DNA of 64,000 bases, taken from NCBI GenBank assembly GCA_002354635.1, contig DELZ01000002.1:477266-541265 (forward strand), in the 5' to 3' direction. The first letter of the stretch is position 1, and the number at the start of each line of letters is the position of its first letter. The stretch is from Sphingomonadales bacterium UBA2683. GTDB lineage: Bacteria; Pseudomonadota; Alphaproteobacteria; Sphingomonadales; Sphingomonadaceae. The notes below the pieces were generated by a model. The model ran no database searches. It had not been told where the DNA came from and saw only the letters and a list, made by a program, of their open reading frames with translations. Shown here in pieces: positions 1 to 8,161 of the stretch. The translations under genes and the position numbers were made by a program.

Positions 1-108
1 TTCCACCGCCATTGCCGTTTCCACCGTCATTGCCGTTTCCACCGCCATTGCCGCTTCCACCGCCATTGCCGCTTCCGCCGCCATTGCCGTTTCCAGCGCC
101 ATTGTCGC
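1..108. repeat. 18-bp tandem repeat coding for GNGGG[NS] hexapeptides
   Basis: Six consecutive 18-bp units (1-18, 19-36, 37-54, 55-72, 73-90, and a degenerate 91-108) with consensus TTCCACCGCCATTGCCGY on the plus strand. Read on the minus strand in the frame of the FecR-domain gene they give Gly-Asn-Gly-Gly-Gly-(Asn/Ser). Unit length is a multiple of three, so copy number can change without breaking the frame. The array probably continues beyond the window start. Confidence 0.9.
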
Positions 109-1006
109 CAGCATTGCCATTGCCAACACCGTTACCGCCGCTGAAGGGATTGCCGTTGCCATTGCCCACTGCGCCGGGATTGCTGTTGTTCAGTCCACTA
201 TTGCCTGCCCCCAGTCCGGGAGCAATCGCTTGCGACGCTGCCAGTTTGACCAGGCCATTTGCAGGCTTGTCGTTGCTAACCAGACCCCCTGTTAGATGAC
301 TTAGCGAAACCGGTGTTTCCAAGACCGGAGCAGTAATCGTTCCCTCAAATGCGCTATTGGCAATTTCGAGCAATTCTGCCTCGCCCATGGGTTCCGGAAT
401 ATCCGAACTGCCAGCGGGCGCATTTGGCGAATCAATTACGCTCGATTCGGCACCGGTAATGGTCAAACGGAATTGCTGTTCGCGATTGACCATTCCGATC
501 ATGCCTGGAGACAAAAGTTGAGAGGCTCCGCCATCCATCGTTGAAACCTGAACAGCACCCTCTGTGACCTGCACAGCGGTTCCGCTCTCTGAAACGGTAA
601 CACTGAATGTAGTCCCCTTCACCACAGCAGCAAGATACGGTGTTTCCACAGCGAAATGCGGCGTGGCTTTCTTGTCGATTCGAAAGAGGACGTTTCCGAT
701 TTCTTCAAAGAACTGAACGACCCCTCCGCTCTGCTTAGGCGCGCTTATTCTAAGTCGGCTGTTTGGAGAAACGACGACATATTCCTGCCCCCGCACCAGA
801 ACTGCGCGACTTTTTTCGCCAGTGGCCACAATGTCACCGGGATTTAACGTGCCACCGCTCATGGCTATCTTTGAAACGCCGGAACGCAAAATATTTACCG
901 TTCCAGAACGCTCCGAAAGTTTCCATTCCGGTGTTCCCGCCTGTGCGGTTCCGGCTGTCATAATCGCTACAATCGCAAGGAATTTGTTCATTTTTTGCAT
1001 TTTCAT
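1..1006 (-). CDS. FecR-domain secreted protein with Gly/Asn-rich repeat tail (partial, 3' end off window)
   Basis: Reading the minus strand from an ATG at 1006 gives an open frame of at least 335 codons that runs off the window start, so the C-terminus is missing. Residues 1-23 form a signal peptide (MKMQKMNKFLAIVAIMTAG, cleavage after AQA). A FecR-type domain follows at about 25-170, with the typical stretch VETPYLAAVVKGTTFSV and a following VTEGAVQV strand. After a spacer the chain becomes Gly/Asn/Ser-rich, ending in hexapeptide repeats. ATGs at 1000 and 991 are alternative starts; 1006 leaves the best signal peptide and a GAG three bases upstream. It is divergent from the TpsB-like translocator at 1198, with 191 bp between them. 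Free-standing secreted FecR-domain proteins are usually not iron sensors. The role is unknown; being the cargo or accessory of the neighbouring translocator is inference. Confidence 0.85.
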   Translation of the reverse strand, partial: MKMQKMNKFLAIVAIMTAGTAQAGTPEWKLSERSGTVNILRSGVSKIAMSGGTLNPGDIVATGEKSRAVLVRGQEYVVVSPNSRLRISAPKQSGGVVQFFEEIGNVLFRIDKKATPHFAVETPYLAAVVKGTTFSVTVSESGTAVQVTEGAVQVSTMDGGASQLLSPGMIGMVNREQQFRLTITGAESSVIDSPNAPAGSSDIPEPMGEAELLEIANSAFEGTITAPVLETPVSLSHLTGGLVSNDKPANGLVKLAASQAIAPGLGAGNSGLNNSNPGAVGNGNGNPFSGGNGVGNGNAGDNGAGNGNGGGSGNGGGSGNGGGNGNDGGNGNGGG

Positions 1007-1197
1007 TTTCTCAAGCCTGGCCAGTTTCAAAGGATTGTCTCTGCCTACATGACCGTCATCATAGCCATTCAATGTCCCGATAACGTTTAAAAACACCATG
1101 AATTTTCTGTAAACGACCAGACGCTAAGGAAATTCTAAGGATTGCACTGTAATCAAGCACGCTACTTGAGATTAATCCGTTTTCAGGAGTTGTGTTC

Positions 1198-2844
1198 GTG
1201 CGACCAGAAATCAATATTGCAATATGGGGGCTGTTGGTCGCATGCTCTTCATCCGGCTTTGCTCAGCAGTCGGGGAATCCCTTTGAAAGCGTCAGCAACA
1301 AGGGCGAATGGACTGTTGGAGAACCAACCACGGATCAAATTGCCGCGCCCAGTTTTACTGCAGACCAGACTCCAAAAAGCCGCAACACTGAAACAAGCTC
1401 AATCACGATCGGGGCAGTCAAAGTAAATTCTGGCCCCCAGATTCCGGCAGATGTTCTTGCCCGCAGCTATGAAAAATTCATCGGACAAGAAGCCACCGAT
1501 GATTTGCTGAAGGACTTGGCGAATACTGTTTCGACTGCTGCCCGCAATGAGGGCTATATTTTCGCCAGCGCACACATCCCCCCTCAGTCCGTAAAGATCG
1601 GCGTTGTTGAGGTTCTGCTGGATCCCGGTACCATTGACGAAGTTCACATCGTCGGATCAAAAAACACGATGTTGCGTAAAATACTGAAAAAGCTGGAAGG
1701 TCCCCCTGCCCTCTCGCATCTTGTAGAGCGGCAACTCTTGCTCGCGGGAGACTTGCCGGGAGTCACACTGCTCAATTCAAACTATCAACGCGAGAACGGC
1801 TTGGGAGTGCTTATTGTCACGGTACGCGAGGACAAAGCGAAGGGACATTTGGCGCTTGACAATTTTGGCCCAGAAACGCTTGGACCGGTCCGGACGCGGC
1901 TCGACCTCGACCTGACCGGTCTGTTGAGCGACAGCGATGTTCTGACAACCAATGTCATCAGTTCAATTTTGCAGCCCAAAGAACTGACCTATATCTACGC
2001 ACGATATGCCATGACTGTGGGGGATGGTGGGACCGTGGTCGGACTGGCCGGTGCTGCCGGACGGACCCACTCGGGCGGCAATCTGAGCAATCTTGGTTTC
2101 AGAGGACGTAATCGCTATGCATCTGTCTTTGCCAGTCAGGCGCTGAAACGAAGCAACGATCTTAATTTATGGCTCAATGCCGAACTGGCCTACCTCGACG
2201 TTGAACAATCGCAAAATGGATCACTGTTTCAGGACGACCAGATCGTGACGGCGTCGCTGAATTTTGCCGGAAATCACAATATCGGCATTGGCAGAATCTA
2301 TGGTGGTGTCGGTGTAACCCGAGGACTGGGAATATTAGGAGCCAGCAGAAGCGGCGATCTGCTGAATTCACGCGCCGATGCCAGTGGCAAATTTACCAAG
2401 GCAAATTTCTGGATCAATTCCATTCTGAATATGGGAGATGGCTTCGGCATGCGTCTGGCAGGCAATGCACAAATTTCATCGCGACCGCTGCTCTCTGCGC
2501 ATGAGATAGCCATCGGGGGCCCCTATTTCGGCAAGGGCTATGATTTCAGTGAGCGATTTGGCGATGAAGGTGTTCTCGGACTGGCCGAACTGCGCAAGGA
2601 ATTCAGTGACGTCAACGGATGGCTTGACTGGCTTCAGCTCTATACCTTCGTCGACGGCGGTTATGTATCCAACATCGGAACAGGGTTCGGTGACGGATCG
2701 CTCCTCTCCGCCGGCGGTGGCCTGCGCTCCCAAATCGGTAGATTCGATTTTGGCGTCGAAGCAGCCGCCCCCATCGGCAACGATCGGTTAGAAAGCGGTG
2801 ACCAGTCTCCGAAAATTAATGTTCAGTTTGGCTTGCGCTTCTAG
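1198..2844 (+). CDS. ShlB/FhaC/HecB-family (TpsB) outer-membrane translocator
   Basis: A 548-residue protein of the two-partner-secretion translocator family, which exports a partner protein across the outer membrane through a 16-strand barrel. I see a signal peptide (about 1-23, ending GFAQQ), a POTRA-2 like region (about 70-150, with GAVKVNSGPQIPADVL and YIFASAHIPPQSVKIGVVEV), a second POTRA-like part (TIDEVHIVGSKN), then an aromatic-rich barrel that ends in a C-terminal phenylalanine (VQFGLRF), as barrel proteins do. SRPLLSAHEIAIGGPYFGKG matches the conserved late-barrel block of the family. The start is taken as GTG 1198 because AGGAG at 1185-1189 lies eight bases ahead; GTG 1192 would have only two. 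No classical TpsA gene is in the window; the divergent neighbour is the FecR-domain protein. Confidence 0.85.
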   Translation: MRPEINIAIWGLLVACSSSGFAQQSGNPFESVSNKGEWTVGEPTTDQIAAPSFTADQTPKSRNTETSSITIGAVKVNSGPQIPADVLARSYEKFIGQEATDDLLKDLANTVSTAARNEGYIFASAHIPPQSVKIGVVEVLLDPGTIDEVHIVGSKNTMLRKILKKLEGPPALSHLVERQLLLAGDLPGVTLLNSNYQRENGLGVLIVTVREDKAKGHLALDNFGPETLGPVRTRLDLDLTGLLSDSDVLTTNVISSILQPKELTYIYARYAMTVGDGGTVVGLAGAAGRTHSGGNLSNLGFRGRNRYASVFASQALKRSNDLNLWLNAELAYLDVEQSQNGSLFQDDQIVTASLNFAGNHNIGIGRIYGGVGVTRGLGILGASRSGDLLNSRADASGKFTKANFWINSILNMGDGFGMRLAGNAQISSRPLLSAHEIAIGGPYFGKGYDFSERFGDEGVLGLAELRKEFSDVNGWLDWLQLYTFVDGGYVSNIGTGFGDGSLLSAGGGLRSQIGRFDFGVEAAAPIGNDRLESGDQSPKINVQFGLRF

Positions 2845-2888
2845 ATATCTCGCAAACCAGATATTTTATTGTCAGAAAACGGCAGAAG

Positions 2889-2934
2889 CAGAATTGACGC
2901 GGCAATTCTGAACCCGTCAATCTTGCTTGACGGG
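2889..2934. terminator. Two tandem hairpins between convergent genes
   Basis: Hairpin one has arms CAGAATTG (2889-2896) and CAATTCTG (2903-2910), eight perfect pairs. Hairpin two has arms CCCGTCAA (2913-2920) and TTGACGGG (2927-2934), also eight perfect pairs, and overlaps the stop of the minus-strand gene. There is no long T run on either side, so intrinsic termination is possible but not certain. Confidence 0.5.
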
Positions 2935-3264
2935 ACGTGTATTGGAACTCGCATATCCGGCATAGCTATCGGTAAATGAAAAGAGCACGCCGTCAGCTTC
3001 CTCAGTGGCAAATGCTGCCGCCTCGTCTGCCGAACTTCCAAACTCCATTTCGTCTTTTTTAATCGTCGCGATCATCGCAGTCCGTTCGTCGGCGCAAGCC
3101 GTCGGAGCTGCATTTTTGAATGCGCTGGTTTCTATTTTTTCATCCAACTGGGCCGTCGAAAACTCGACCAGACAGTTGGAATAGGCAATGCGGGCGGTTT
3201 CCGCGTCGGCAATTGTGGCGGCTGAGGCGGTGCTGAATAAGGCAATACTAAAAAATGCAATCAT
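2917..3264 (-). CDS. Small secreted protein of unknown function
   Basis: A 115-residue protein that I do not recognise. It begins with a short signal peptide (MIAFFSIALFSTASA, then ATIADAETARIAY), so it is likely periplasmic. The mature part is acidic, about 95 residues, rich in Ala and Glu, with two cysteines (in YSNCLVEF and APTACADE) that could form a disulfide. No membrane segment or enzymatic motif is visible. It starts at the ATG at 3264, behind GGATTTGGATC. It is transcribed away from the cobalamin riboswitch and ends tail to tail with the translocator gene. Confidence 0.65.
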   Translation of the reverse strand: MIAFFSIALFSTASAATIADAETARIAYSNCLVEFSTAQLDEKIETSAFKNAAPTACADERTAMIATIKKDEMEFGSSADEAAAFATEEADGVLFSFTDSYAGYASSNTRPVKQD

Positions 3265-3500
3265 GATCCAAATCCCTAAAATATAGCATCTTTATAGCAT
3301 GATCGGAATTCGTGTGCGAAGCAGATTCCGCATTTTTGCGATAGAAAATACCACTAATAATCAGCATGATAGCGAATTTTTTGGAAATCCTTTCTGTTGC
3401 CCCGAAAGATGCGGTCTAGCCACCAACGACTCGATCCGACTCGCGAACAAAATCGTAATGAGGCTTGCATCCGGATTGTTTTTGCGAGAATGAGCATCCA
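3265..3500. other. Non-coding upstream region
   Basis: This AT-richer stretch separates the start of the small secreted gene from the cobalamin riboswitch, so it should hold promoters in both directions. A direct repeat ATAGCAT occurs twice, four bases apart, near 3282-3300. I cannot assign a specific promoter or operator. Confidence 0.4.
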
Positions 3501-3690
3501 GATATCGGGTTTCTCTTAATTGAGAATTCAAAGGGAAACCGGTGAGAAGAGGGTTGTCGCCCGAATCGAATCCGGTACTGCCCCCGCAACTGTAAGCGGC
3601 TAGCCGATATGCCACATGCCACTGGATCTCCGGATCTGGGAAGGCGGCATATCAGCTGCGATCCGCGAGTCAGGAGACCTGCCCTATATC
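3501..3690 (+). promoter_or_regulatory. Cobalamin (B12) riboswitch aptamer
   Basis: The aptamer binds adenosylcobalamin and represses the downstream uptake gene. The closing helix P1 pairs GATATCGGG (3501-3509) with CCCTATATC (3682-3690), one mismatch. Inside are the family signatures: AAGGGAAACCGGTG (about 3531-3544), CCCCCGCAACTGTAAGCGG (about 3581-3599), GCCACTG (3618-3624), CTGGGAAGGC (3636-3645) and the B12 box AGTCAGGAGACCTGCC (3668-3683). Order and spacing fit the cobalamin riboswitch class. It directly precedes the TonB-dependent receptor. Confidence 0.96.
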
Positions 3691-3779
3691 GTCGTTCTTC
3701 AGCCGGACGGGGTGTGTCGGGTGAACGGGGTTTTCCCCTGCGTAGCGGCAATTGATGTCGTTAACAAAAGGGAATCCAG
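3691..3779 (+). promoter_or_regulatory. Likely expression platform of the cobalamin riboswitch
   Basis: This 89-base leader lies between the aptamer and the receptor start. It holds a short G4/C4 hairpin (CGGGG TTTT CCCCTG, about 3726-3741) and the ribosome binding site AAAAGGGAATCC just before ATG 3780. No U-tract follows the hairpin, so control of translation is more likely than termination. That choice is inference. Confidence 0.5.
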
Positions 3780-5672
3780 ATGAACAAATACCGAATTCTA
3801 GCCATATTTCTGGCGTCTGCCAGCTATTGCTGCATTGCTCCTGCACGGGCTGCTGAAGATCGCGAGATCGTTGTTATCGCAACCGGTGTAGAGCAGGATA
3901 TTGATGAAAGCGGCGCTGCCATCTCTGTCCTTACCGAAGCGGATATCCGTAGCCAGCAATCTATCACGCTTTCCGCCATCCTGCAGGAATTGCCGGGGGT
4001 CAACGTTACCCAGAGCGGCGGTCTGGGAGCTCAGTCCTCGCTTCGAATTCGAGGGGCGGAAAGTGACCAGACACTAGTGCTGATCAATGGCATCAGGGTC
4101 AATGACCCCTCTTCGCCCGACGGCGCGTTTGATTTCGGCAATCTTCTGGCCGGCAATATCGAACGGGTGGAAGTGCTGCGAGGCGCGAGCGGGGTAACCT
4201 GGGGGAGCCAGGCGGTTGGTGGTGTGGTCAATATAACCACACGAAGCCCAACGGAGGAGCTTAGCGTCTTCGCCCAAGGGGAATATGGCGCACAAGACAC
4301 GCTAAGGCTTGTCAGCAATGCTTCCGGCAAGTTTGGCCCGGTCGGGCTGAGTATCGGTGCAGGCTATGTTCGGACTGATGGCATTAGCGCTTTTTCCGGC
4401 GGCACCGAAGCGGATGGCTATCGGCAATATTCGACGTCCGGGCAATTGCAAGTCGAATTGACCGATACAATCCGTTTTGAAGCCAGCGGCTATTATGCGG
4501 ACAGCAGGGTGGACAACGATAGTGTCTTTCCACCATTCAGTTCCGACAATAGCCAGTATTCGCTGGCGCAGGAACTTTACGGCAATGCCAGCCTTCACGC
4601 CGCGCTTTTCGACGGACGATTCCAGAACCGTGTCGCATTTAGCATCTCCGACATCAACCGCGATATCATCAATCCCTTCTTCACGTCGCTCCCGCGCGGG
4701 CGAACGGAGCGGTTTGAGTATCGTGGCGACTTTGCGGTGGTCGACCGGTTGCGCCTGGTCTTCGGCGCTGAAAAGGAAGATAGTCGGTATGAGAACAGCG
4801 GCGTAAGCGACGCCACTGGCATCGATTCCATCTTTTTCCAGGCGGTGTTCGAACCGTTAGAGCAGCTGACGTTGACTGGCGGAATCCGGCATGATGAGCA
4901 TGAGGACTTTGGCGGCAACACCAGCGTGGCGGGTAATCTGGTCTATCGGTTTGGCCAGAACGGCCCGACCATCCGTGCAAGCTATGCGGAAGGATTCCGG
5001 GCCCCTTCCCTGATCGACCTTGATGATCGTCCCTTTGGTTTCGGCACCCCGGACCTGAAGCCGGAAACCGCCAAATCCTACGAGATTGGTGTCGATCATG
5101 CACTGATCGAAGATGCCGTGCGGATGTCCGTGACGCTTTTTCAACGGCATACGCTAAACCAGATCGCATTCGCTGCCTGTCCTGTCGCGCCGGATCCGGC
5201 ACCGGCGGTTTGCACCAGCGGCAGCCGTCCGTTCGGAACAACCCTCAACATCGAACGCAATCGCACGCGGGGTGTCGAGGCGGTGCTGTCCATTGCGCCG
5301 GTCGAACGGTTGCGGATTAACGCCAATTACACTTGGCTCGACACCGAAAACCGGTCTTCCGGCAGCAATTTCGGCAATGAGCTGGCAAGGCGACCGGCAA
5401 GCAGCCTTTATATTGATGCTTCCTACCAGACCAGATTCGGGCTGAGCCTGGGCGCGGATTTGCAGATGGTCGGGGACAGCTTCGATGATTTTGCCAACAG
5501 CCGCCGGATCGACGGTTATATACTTGCCGGTGTTCGCGCGAGCATGCCGGTTAGCGACGGCATTGAAATATTCGGACGTATCGACAATCTGTTCGATGTA
5601 AACTATGAAACGGCCACTGATTTTGGCTCTCCGGGACGGTCCGCCTTCATTGGCGCACGGGCGCGTTTCTGA
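3780..5672 (+). CDS. btuB: TonB-dependent vitamin B12 receptor (BtuB-like)
   Basis: A 630-residue outer-membrane receptor that imports cobalamin (or a corrinoid) with energy from TonB. A signal peptide ends near residue 24 (PARAAEDRE). The plug domain (about 35-150) shows VIATGVEQD as a TonB-box like start, LSAILQELPGVNV, LRIRGAESDQTLVLINGIRV and VEVLRGASGVTWGSQAVGGVVNI. The barrel follows, with AEGFRAPSLIDL and LKPETAKSYEIGVDH typical of the receptor family, and it ends in an aromatic residue (GARARF). The cobalamin riboswitch upstream is the strongest sign of the substrate. Start chosen at ATG 3780 behind AAGGGAATCCAG. It is probably co-transcribed with the membrane protein at 5702. Confidence 0.9.
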   Translation: MNKYRILAIFLASASYCCIAPARAAEDREIVVIATGVEQDIDESGAAISVLTEADIRSQQSITLSAILQELPGVNVTQSGGLGAQSSLRIRGAESDQTLVLINGIRVNDPSSPDGAFDFGNLLAGNIERVEVLRGASGVTWGSQAVGGVVNITTRSPTEELSVFAQGEYGAQDTLRLVSNASGKFGPVGLSIGAGYVRTDGISAFSGGTEADGYRQYSTSGQLQVELTDTIRFEASGYYADSRVDNDSVFPPFSSDNSQYSLAQELYGNASLHAALFDGRFQNRVAFSISDINRDIINPFFTSLPRGRTERFEYRGDFAVVDRLRLVFGAEKEDSRYENSGVSDATGIDSIFFQAVFEPLEQLTLTGGIRHDEHEDFGGNTSVAGNLVYRFGQNGPTIRASYAEGFRAPSLIDLDDRPFGFGTPDLKPETAKSYEIGVDHALIEDAVRMSVTLFQRHTLNQIAFAACPVAPDPAPAVCTSGSRPFGTTLNIERNRTRGVEAVLSIAPVERLRINANYTWLDTENRSSGSNFGNELARRPASSLYIDASYQTRFGLSLGADLQMVGDSFDDFANSRRIDGYILAGVRASMPVSDGIEIFGRIDNLFDVNYETATDFGSPGRSAFIGARARF

Positions 5673-5701
5673 CAGCCTACAGCAAAAGGGAATATGATCA
5701 T

Positions 5702-6247
5702 ATGCAACTCGTTCAATCTTCATCGTCTGTGCAGAATATCTGGGCTGGCGTACTGGCAACTTCGTCGGTCCTGGGCAGCCTTGCATTGGCCTGCATGTTC
5801 CCTTTTGCGGCCATCGCGACACTGCTGGCGGCGACATTGCCATTTCGCAAGGCGGCGGTCTGGATGGGTGCCGCCTGGTTTACGAACCAGCTGGTCGGCT
5901 ATCTCCTGCTTGGCTATCCGCAGACCGCGAACAGCTTCGGTCACGGGTTGGCCATCGGCGTAACCGCGTTCGCTACACTCGGTGTGGCGAAGGCGCTATT
6001 CATGCTACGCGGCGACCGGTCGCTGATCTCTTCGGTACTGGCTTTCGGTGCCGCTTTCGTAGCCTTCGAAGCCTTGCTCTATATCGCCGCGCTTTATCTG
6101 GGCGGTGTGCAGAATTTCGCGCCTTCGATTGTCTGGATGATCGCGCAGAATGACATCCTGTGGTTCGCTGGTCTGGGCGCTCTCTATCTGGTTCTCGATG
6201 GCACATTGTTTAGCCGCATCAATATGCGTGGAAGCGCGCAAGGCTGA
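5702..6247 (+). CDS. Orphan membrane protein downstream of the B12 receptor
   Basis: A 181-residue hydrophobic protein with about five or six membrane segments (for example VLGSLALACMFPFAAIATLL, GLAIGVTAFATLGVAKALF, VLAFGAAFVAFEALLYIAAL and a last one at about 150-170). I do not recognise the family. It begins 29 bases after the receptor stop, with AAAAGGGAA upstream of ATG 5702, so it is very likely under the same cobalamin riboswitch. That suggests a role in B12 uptake or sensing in the inner membrane. This is inference from position only. It ends tail to tail with the sulfotransferase-like gene, four bases apart. Confidence 0.75.
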   Translation: MQLVQSSSSVQNIWAGVLATSSVLGSLALACMFPFAAIATLLAATLPFRKAAVWMGAAWFTNQLVGYLLLGYPQTANSFGHGLAIGVTAFATLGVAKALFMLRGDRSLISSVLAFGAAFVAFEALLYIAALYLGGVQNFAPSIVWMIAQNDILWFAGLGALYLVLDGTLFSRINMRGSAQG

Positions 6248-6251
6248 TCGG

Positions 6252-6989
6252 CTAGAGTCTGATCCGCAATTCGGACAGTCTATCATATGCGTCGCGGCAC
6301 TGGTCGGAGACGGCCCGTTCTCTTTGTCCCAGTTTTGGCAAGGCGCTTTCCGTCCCGCCAAAGCCGGTTGTCTCCAGCACCCGACCATACCAGTGCGCTG
6401 CCCAGACGCCATCGGTCGTTCGGCCACCGGCCTGCCAAGCCAGCATGCCCGTGTCCCAGGGAATCTCCAGTGCCGAGCACAAAGCCCGCAGATGGGATTC
6501 CGGATCGCGCAAGATATCGGCGCTGTCCAGAATGGCCGGTGGTTTGCCGGTGAGTTGCGCTGCCTGATCGACATAGCCCAATTGACGTGCGTAGCCGAGA
6601 TCATCGGCGGTCACCTCCAGCCGTTTGGCAGCATAGCTGGCCACGACACGGTCCGGATCGCGGATCAGGAAGGCGTGACGGTGGTCCGGGAAGTCTGCAA
6701 TGGATATATCCGCCACCATATGGTGCGGCATATGTTTCTGGTACCAGACCGGTTTGCCGCCCGGAACCGGTCCGCGCATCGCATCGGCGACCGAATGCCA
6801 GTCGCAATCCATAGACGCAATGACTTCGTCGGCCATTGGCTGGCGCTGCCCGGTAGTTTGCAGGAACGCCCCGTAAAACGGCTCGTCGCTGACCGCACAA
6901 TCGCTGCGTCCGCCAAAGCTGCGCATCATCGCGGTCGAGATGTTGCGCGGGCCTGACCACATGGCGATACGGACGGGGTTAGGCGACAT
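6252..6989 (-). CDS. Sulfotransferase-like P-loop protein
   Basis: A 245-residue protein with the sulfotransferase fold signature: an N-terminal PAPS 5'-phosphosulfate loop WSGPRNISTAMMRSF (about residues 9-23) and the 3'-phosphate motif RDPDRVVASYAAKR near the middle. Such bacterial proteins of about 240 residues are often annotated only as sulfotransferase family; the acceptor is unknown. The start is set at ATG 6989 (MSPNPVRIAMWSG); a TTG at 6998 is the alternative. It overlaps the end of the class IV aminotransferase by 11 bases, so the two are likely co-expressed and may act on the same small molecule, which is inference. Confidence 0.7.
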   Translation of the reverse strand: MSPNPVRIAMWSGPRNISTAMMRSFGGRSDCAVSDEPFYGAFLQTTGQRQPMADEVIASMDCDWHSVADAMRGPVPGGKPVWYQKHMPHHMVADISIADFPDHRHAFLIRDPDRVVASYAAKRLEVTADDLGYARQLGYVDQAAQLTGKPPAILDSADILRDPESHLRALCSALEIPWDTGMLAWQAGGRTTDGVWAAHWYGRVLETTGFGGTESALPKLGQRERAVSDQCRDAYDRLSELRIRL

Positions 6990-7893
6990 CACGCTCAATC
7001 AGTTCCTTGTAAAGGCCCTGCAGGCGTTCGACCATCGGTCCCCTGCCCTCGGTCAATATCCGGCCATCCACTTCCGTCGCAGGCACAACCCCGGCAAATG
7101 TGCCGGTGACAAAGGCTTCGTCTGCGCCGTAGACGTCGGTGAGCGAAAAATTCTTCTCGAACACCGGAATTCCGTTTTCCCGGCAAATCCGGATGACATT
7201 GGCTCGCGTGATCCCGCCCAGACAATAGTCACCGCTCGAGGTCCAGACCTCGCCCTTGCGGACAATGAAGAAATGGGTCGAGTTGCAGGTGGCGACAAAT
7301 CCTTGCGGATCCAGCATCAGCGCCTCGTCCGCGCCGGCCTGGGTCGCCTGGATGCAGGCGGTGATGCAGTTCAGTTTGCTGTGTGAGTTCAGTTTCTGGT
7401 CCTGCACCGCCGGGTCGCCGCGCCGGACATGGACGGTGAACAGGCGGATGCCGTTCTCGACCGTGCTTGGCAAGGCCTCTTTATATTCCGGGATGATCAC
7501 GATCGTGGCCGGCGAGATTACCACGCGCGGGTCCTGATAGGGGGTGGAGCGAATGCCGCGGGTTACCATCAGGCGGATATGGACGCCTTCCTGGTCCGCC
7601 ATGGCGTTGTCGCGGATCGTCTCGTAAAGCCGGTCGGTCAAGGCCTGGCGGGAAATCCCGATATCCATCGCGATCGCCTTCGATCCTTCAAACAAGCGAT
7701 CGAGATGGGCCTCCAGAAACGCGATCCTGCCTTTATGAACGCGCAGGCCTTCCCAGACACCGTCGCCGAGCATGAACCCGCTGTCGAAAACCGACACGAC
7801 TGCCTCGGCGCGCGGCGTCATCACGCCATTGACGTTGATCAGAATAGTTTCGTTGCGGGGATCGGCGGCAAAGTCATGCGTGCCCTTAGCCAT
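6979..7893 (-). CDS. Class IV aminotransferase (BCAT/D-amino acid transaminase family)
   Basis: A 304-residue PLP enzyme of fold type IV. FMLGDGVWEGLRVHKGRIAF near the N-terminus, SKLNCITACIQATQAGADEA around the PLP lysine, NSTHFFIVRKG and the loop GGITRANVIRICRENGIPVF all match the branched-chain/D-amino-acid aminotransferase group. FVTGTFAGVVPATEVDGR is the C-terminal active-site block. The motif around the PLP lysine differs slightly from the usual KSLNYL, so the substrate (branched-chain, D-alanine or an unusual amino acid) cannot be named. It starts at ATG 7893 and is followed with overlap by the sulfotransferase-like gene. The gap to lpdA carries a palindromic repeat. Confidence 0.85.
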   Translation of the reverse strand: MAKGTHDFAADPRNETILINVNGVMTPRAEAVVSVFDSGFMLGDGVWEGLRVHKGRIAFLEAHLDRLFEGSKAIAMDIGISRQALTDRLYETIRDNAMADQEGVHIRLMVTRGIRSTPYQDPRVVISPATIVIIPEYKEALPSTVENGIRLFTVHVRRGDPAVQDQKLNSHSKLNCITACIQATQAGADEALMLDPQGFVATCNSTHFFIVRKGEVWTSSGDYCLGGITRANVIRICRENGIPVFEKNFSLTDVYGADEAFVTGTFAGVVPATEVDGRILTEGRGPMVERLQGLYKELIERDVA

Positions 7894-8075
7894 GGATTAT
7901 AACCTTATGATTTATTGCGATAACGGAGGGTGATCTTTACAAACTTTACAGTGGCTAAAGAAAAGAAACGCACCGCTACCGCGACCGCCATTTTTTTGGG
8001 GTACGACGGGCTGGGAAACAGAATGGTTCATGGCCCACAGGCTAGCGTAAATGGGGGCCTGTAGGAAAGCAATTT

Positions 8076-8147
8076 GTGCCCCGCCGAAGGGCGGGGTCCA
8101 GAACTGTCCAGCGCGATCGTCTGGCCCCCGCCCTGCGGCGGGGAACC
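8076..8147. repeat. Palindromic repeat element, family A, intergenic copy
   Basis: A 72-base element between the aminotransferase and lpdA. Its two ends are imperfect inverted copies, and each end itself folds as a short GC hairpin (CCCCGCCgaaGGGCGGGG and CCCCGCCctgcGGCGGGG). The core reads TCCAGAAC-GTCC and GCGATCGTCTGG. The same element occurs at 23114-23187 inside bioB. The bipartite layout resembles REP/BIME elements; no transposase is near. Confidence 0.85.
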
Positions 8148-8161
8148 GTTCCTGATCAACC

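Noticed and set aside
1..108. CRISPR-like array at the window start
   Set aside because: The repeats are 18 bases, directly adjacent without spacers, and code for GNGGG[NS] in an open frame.
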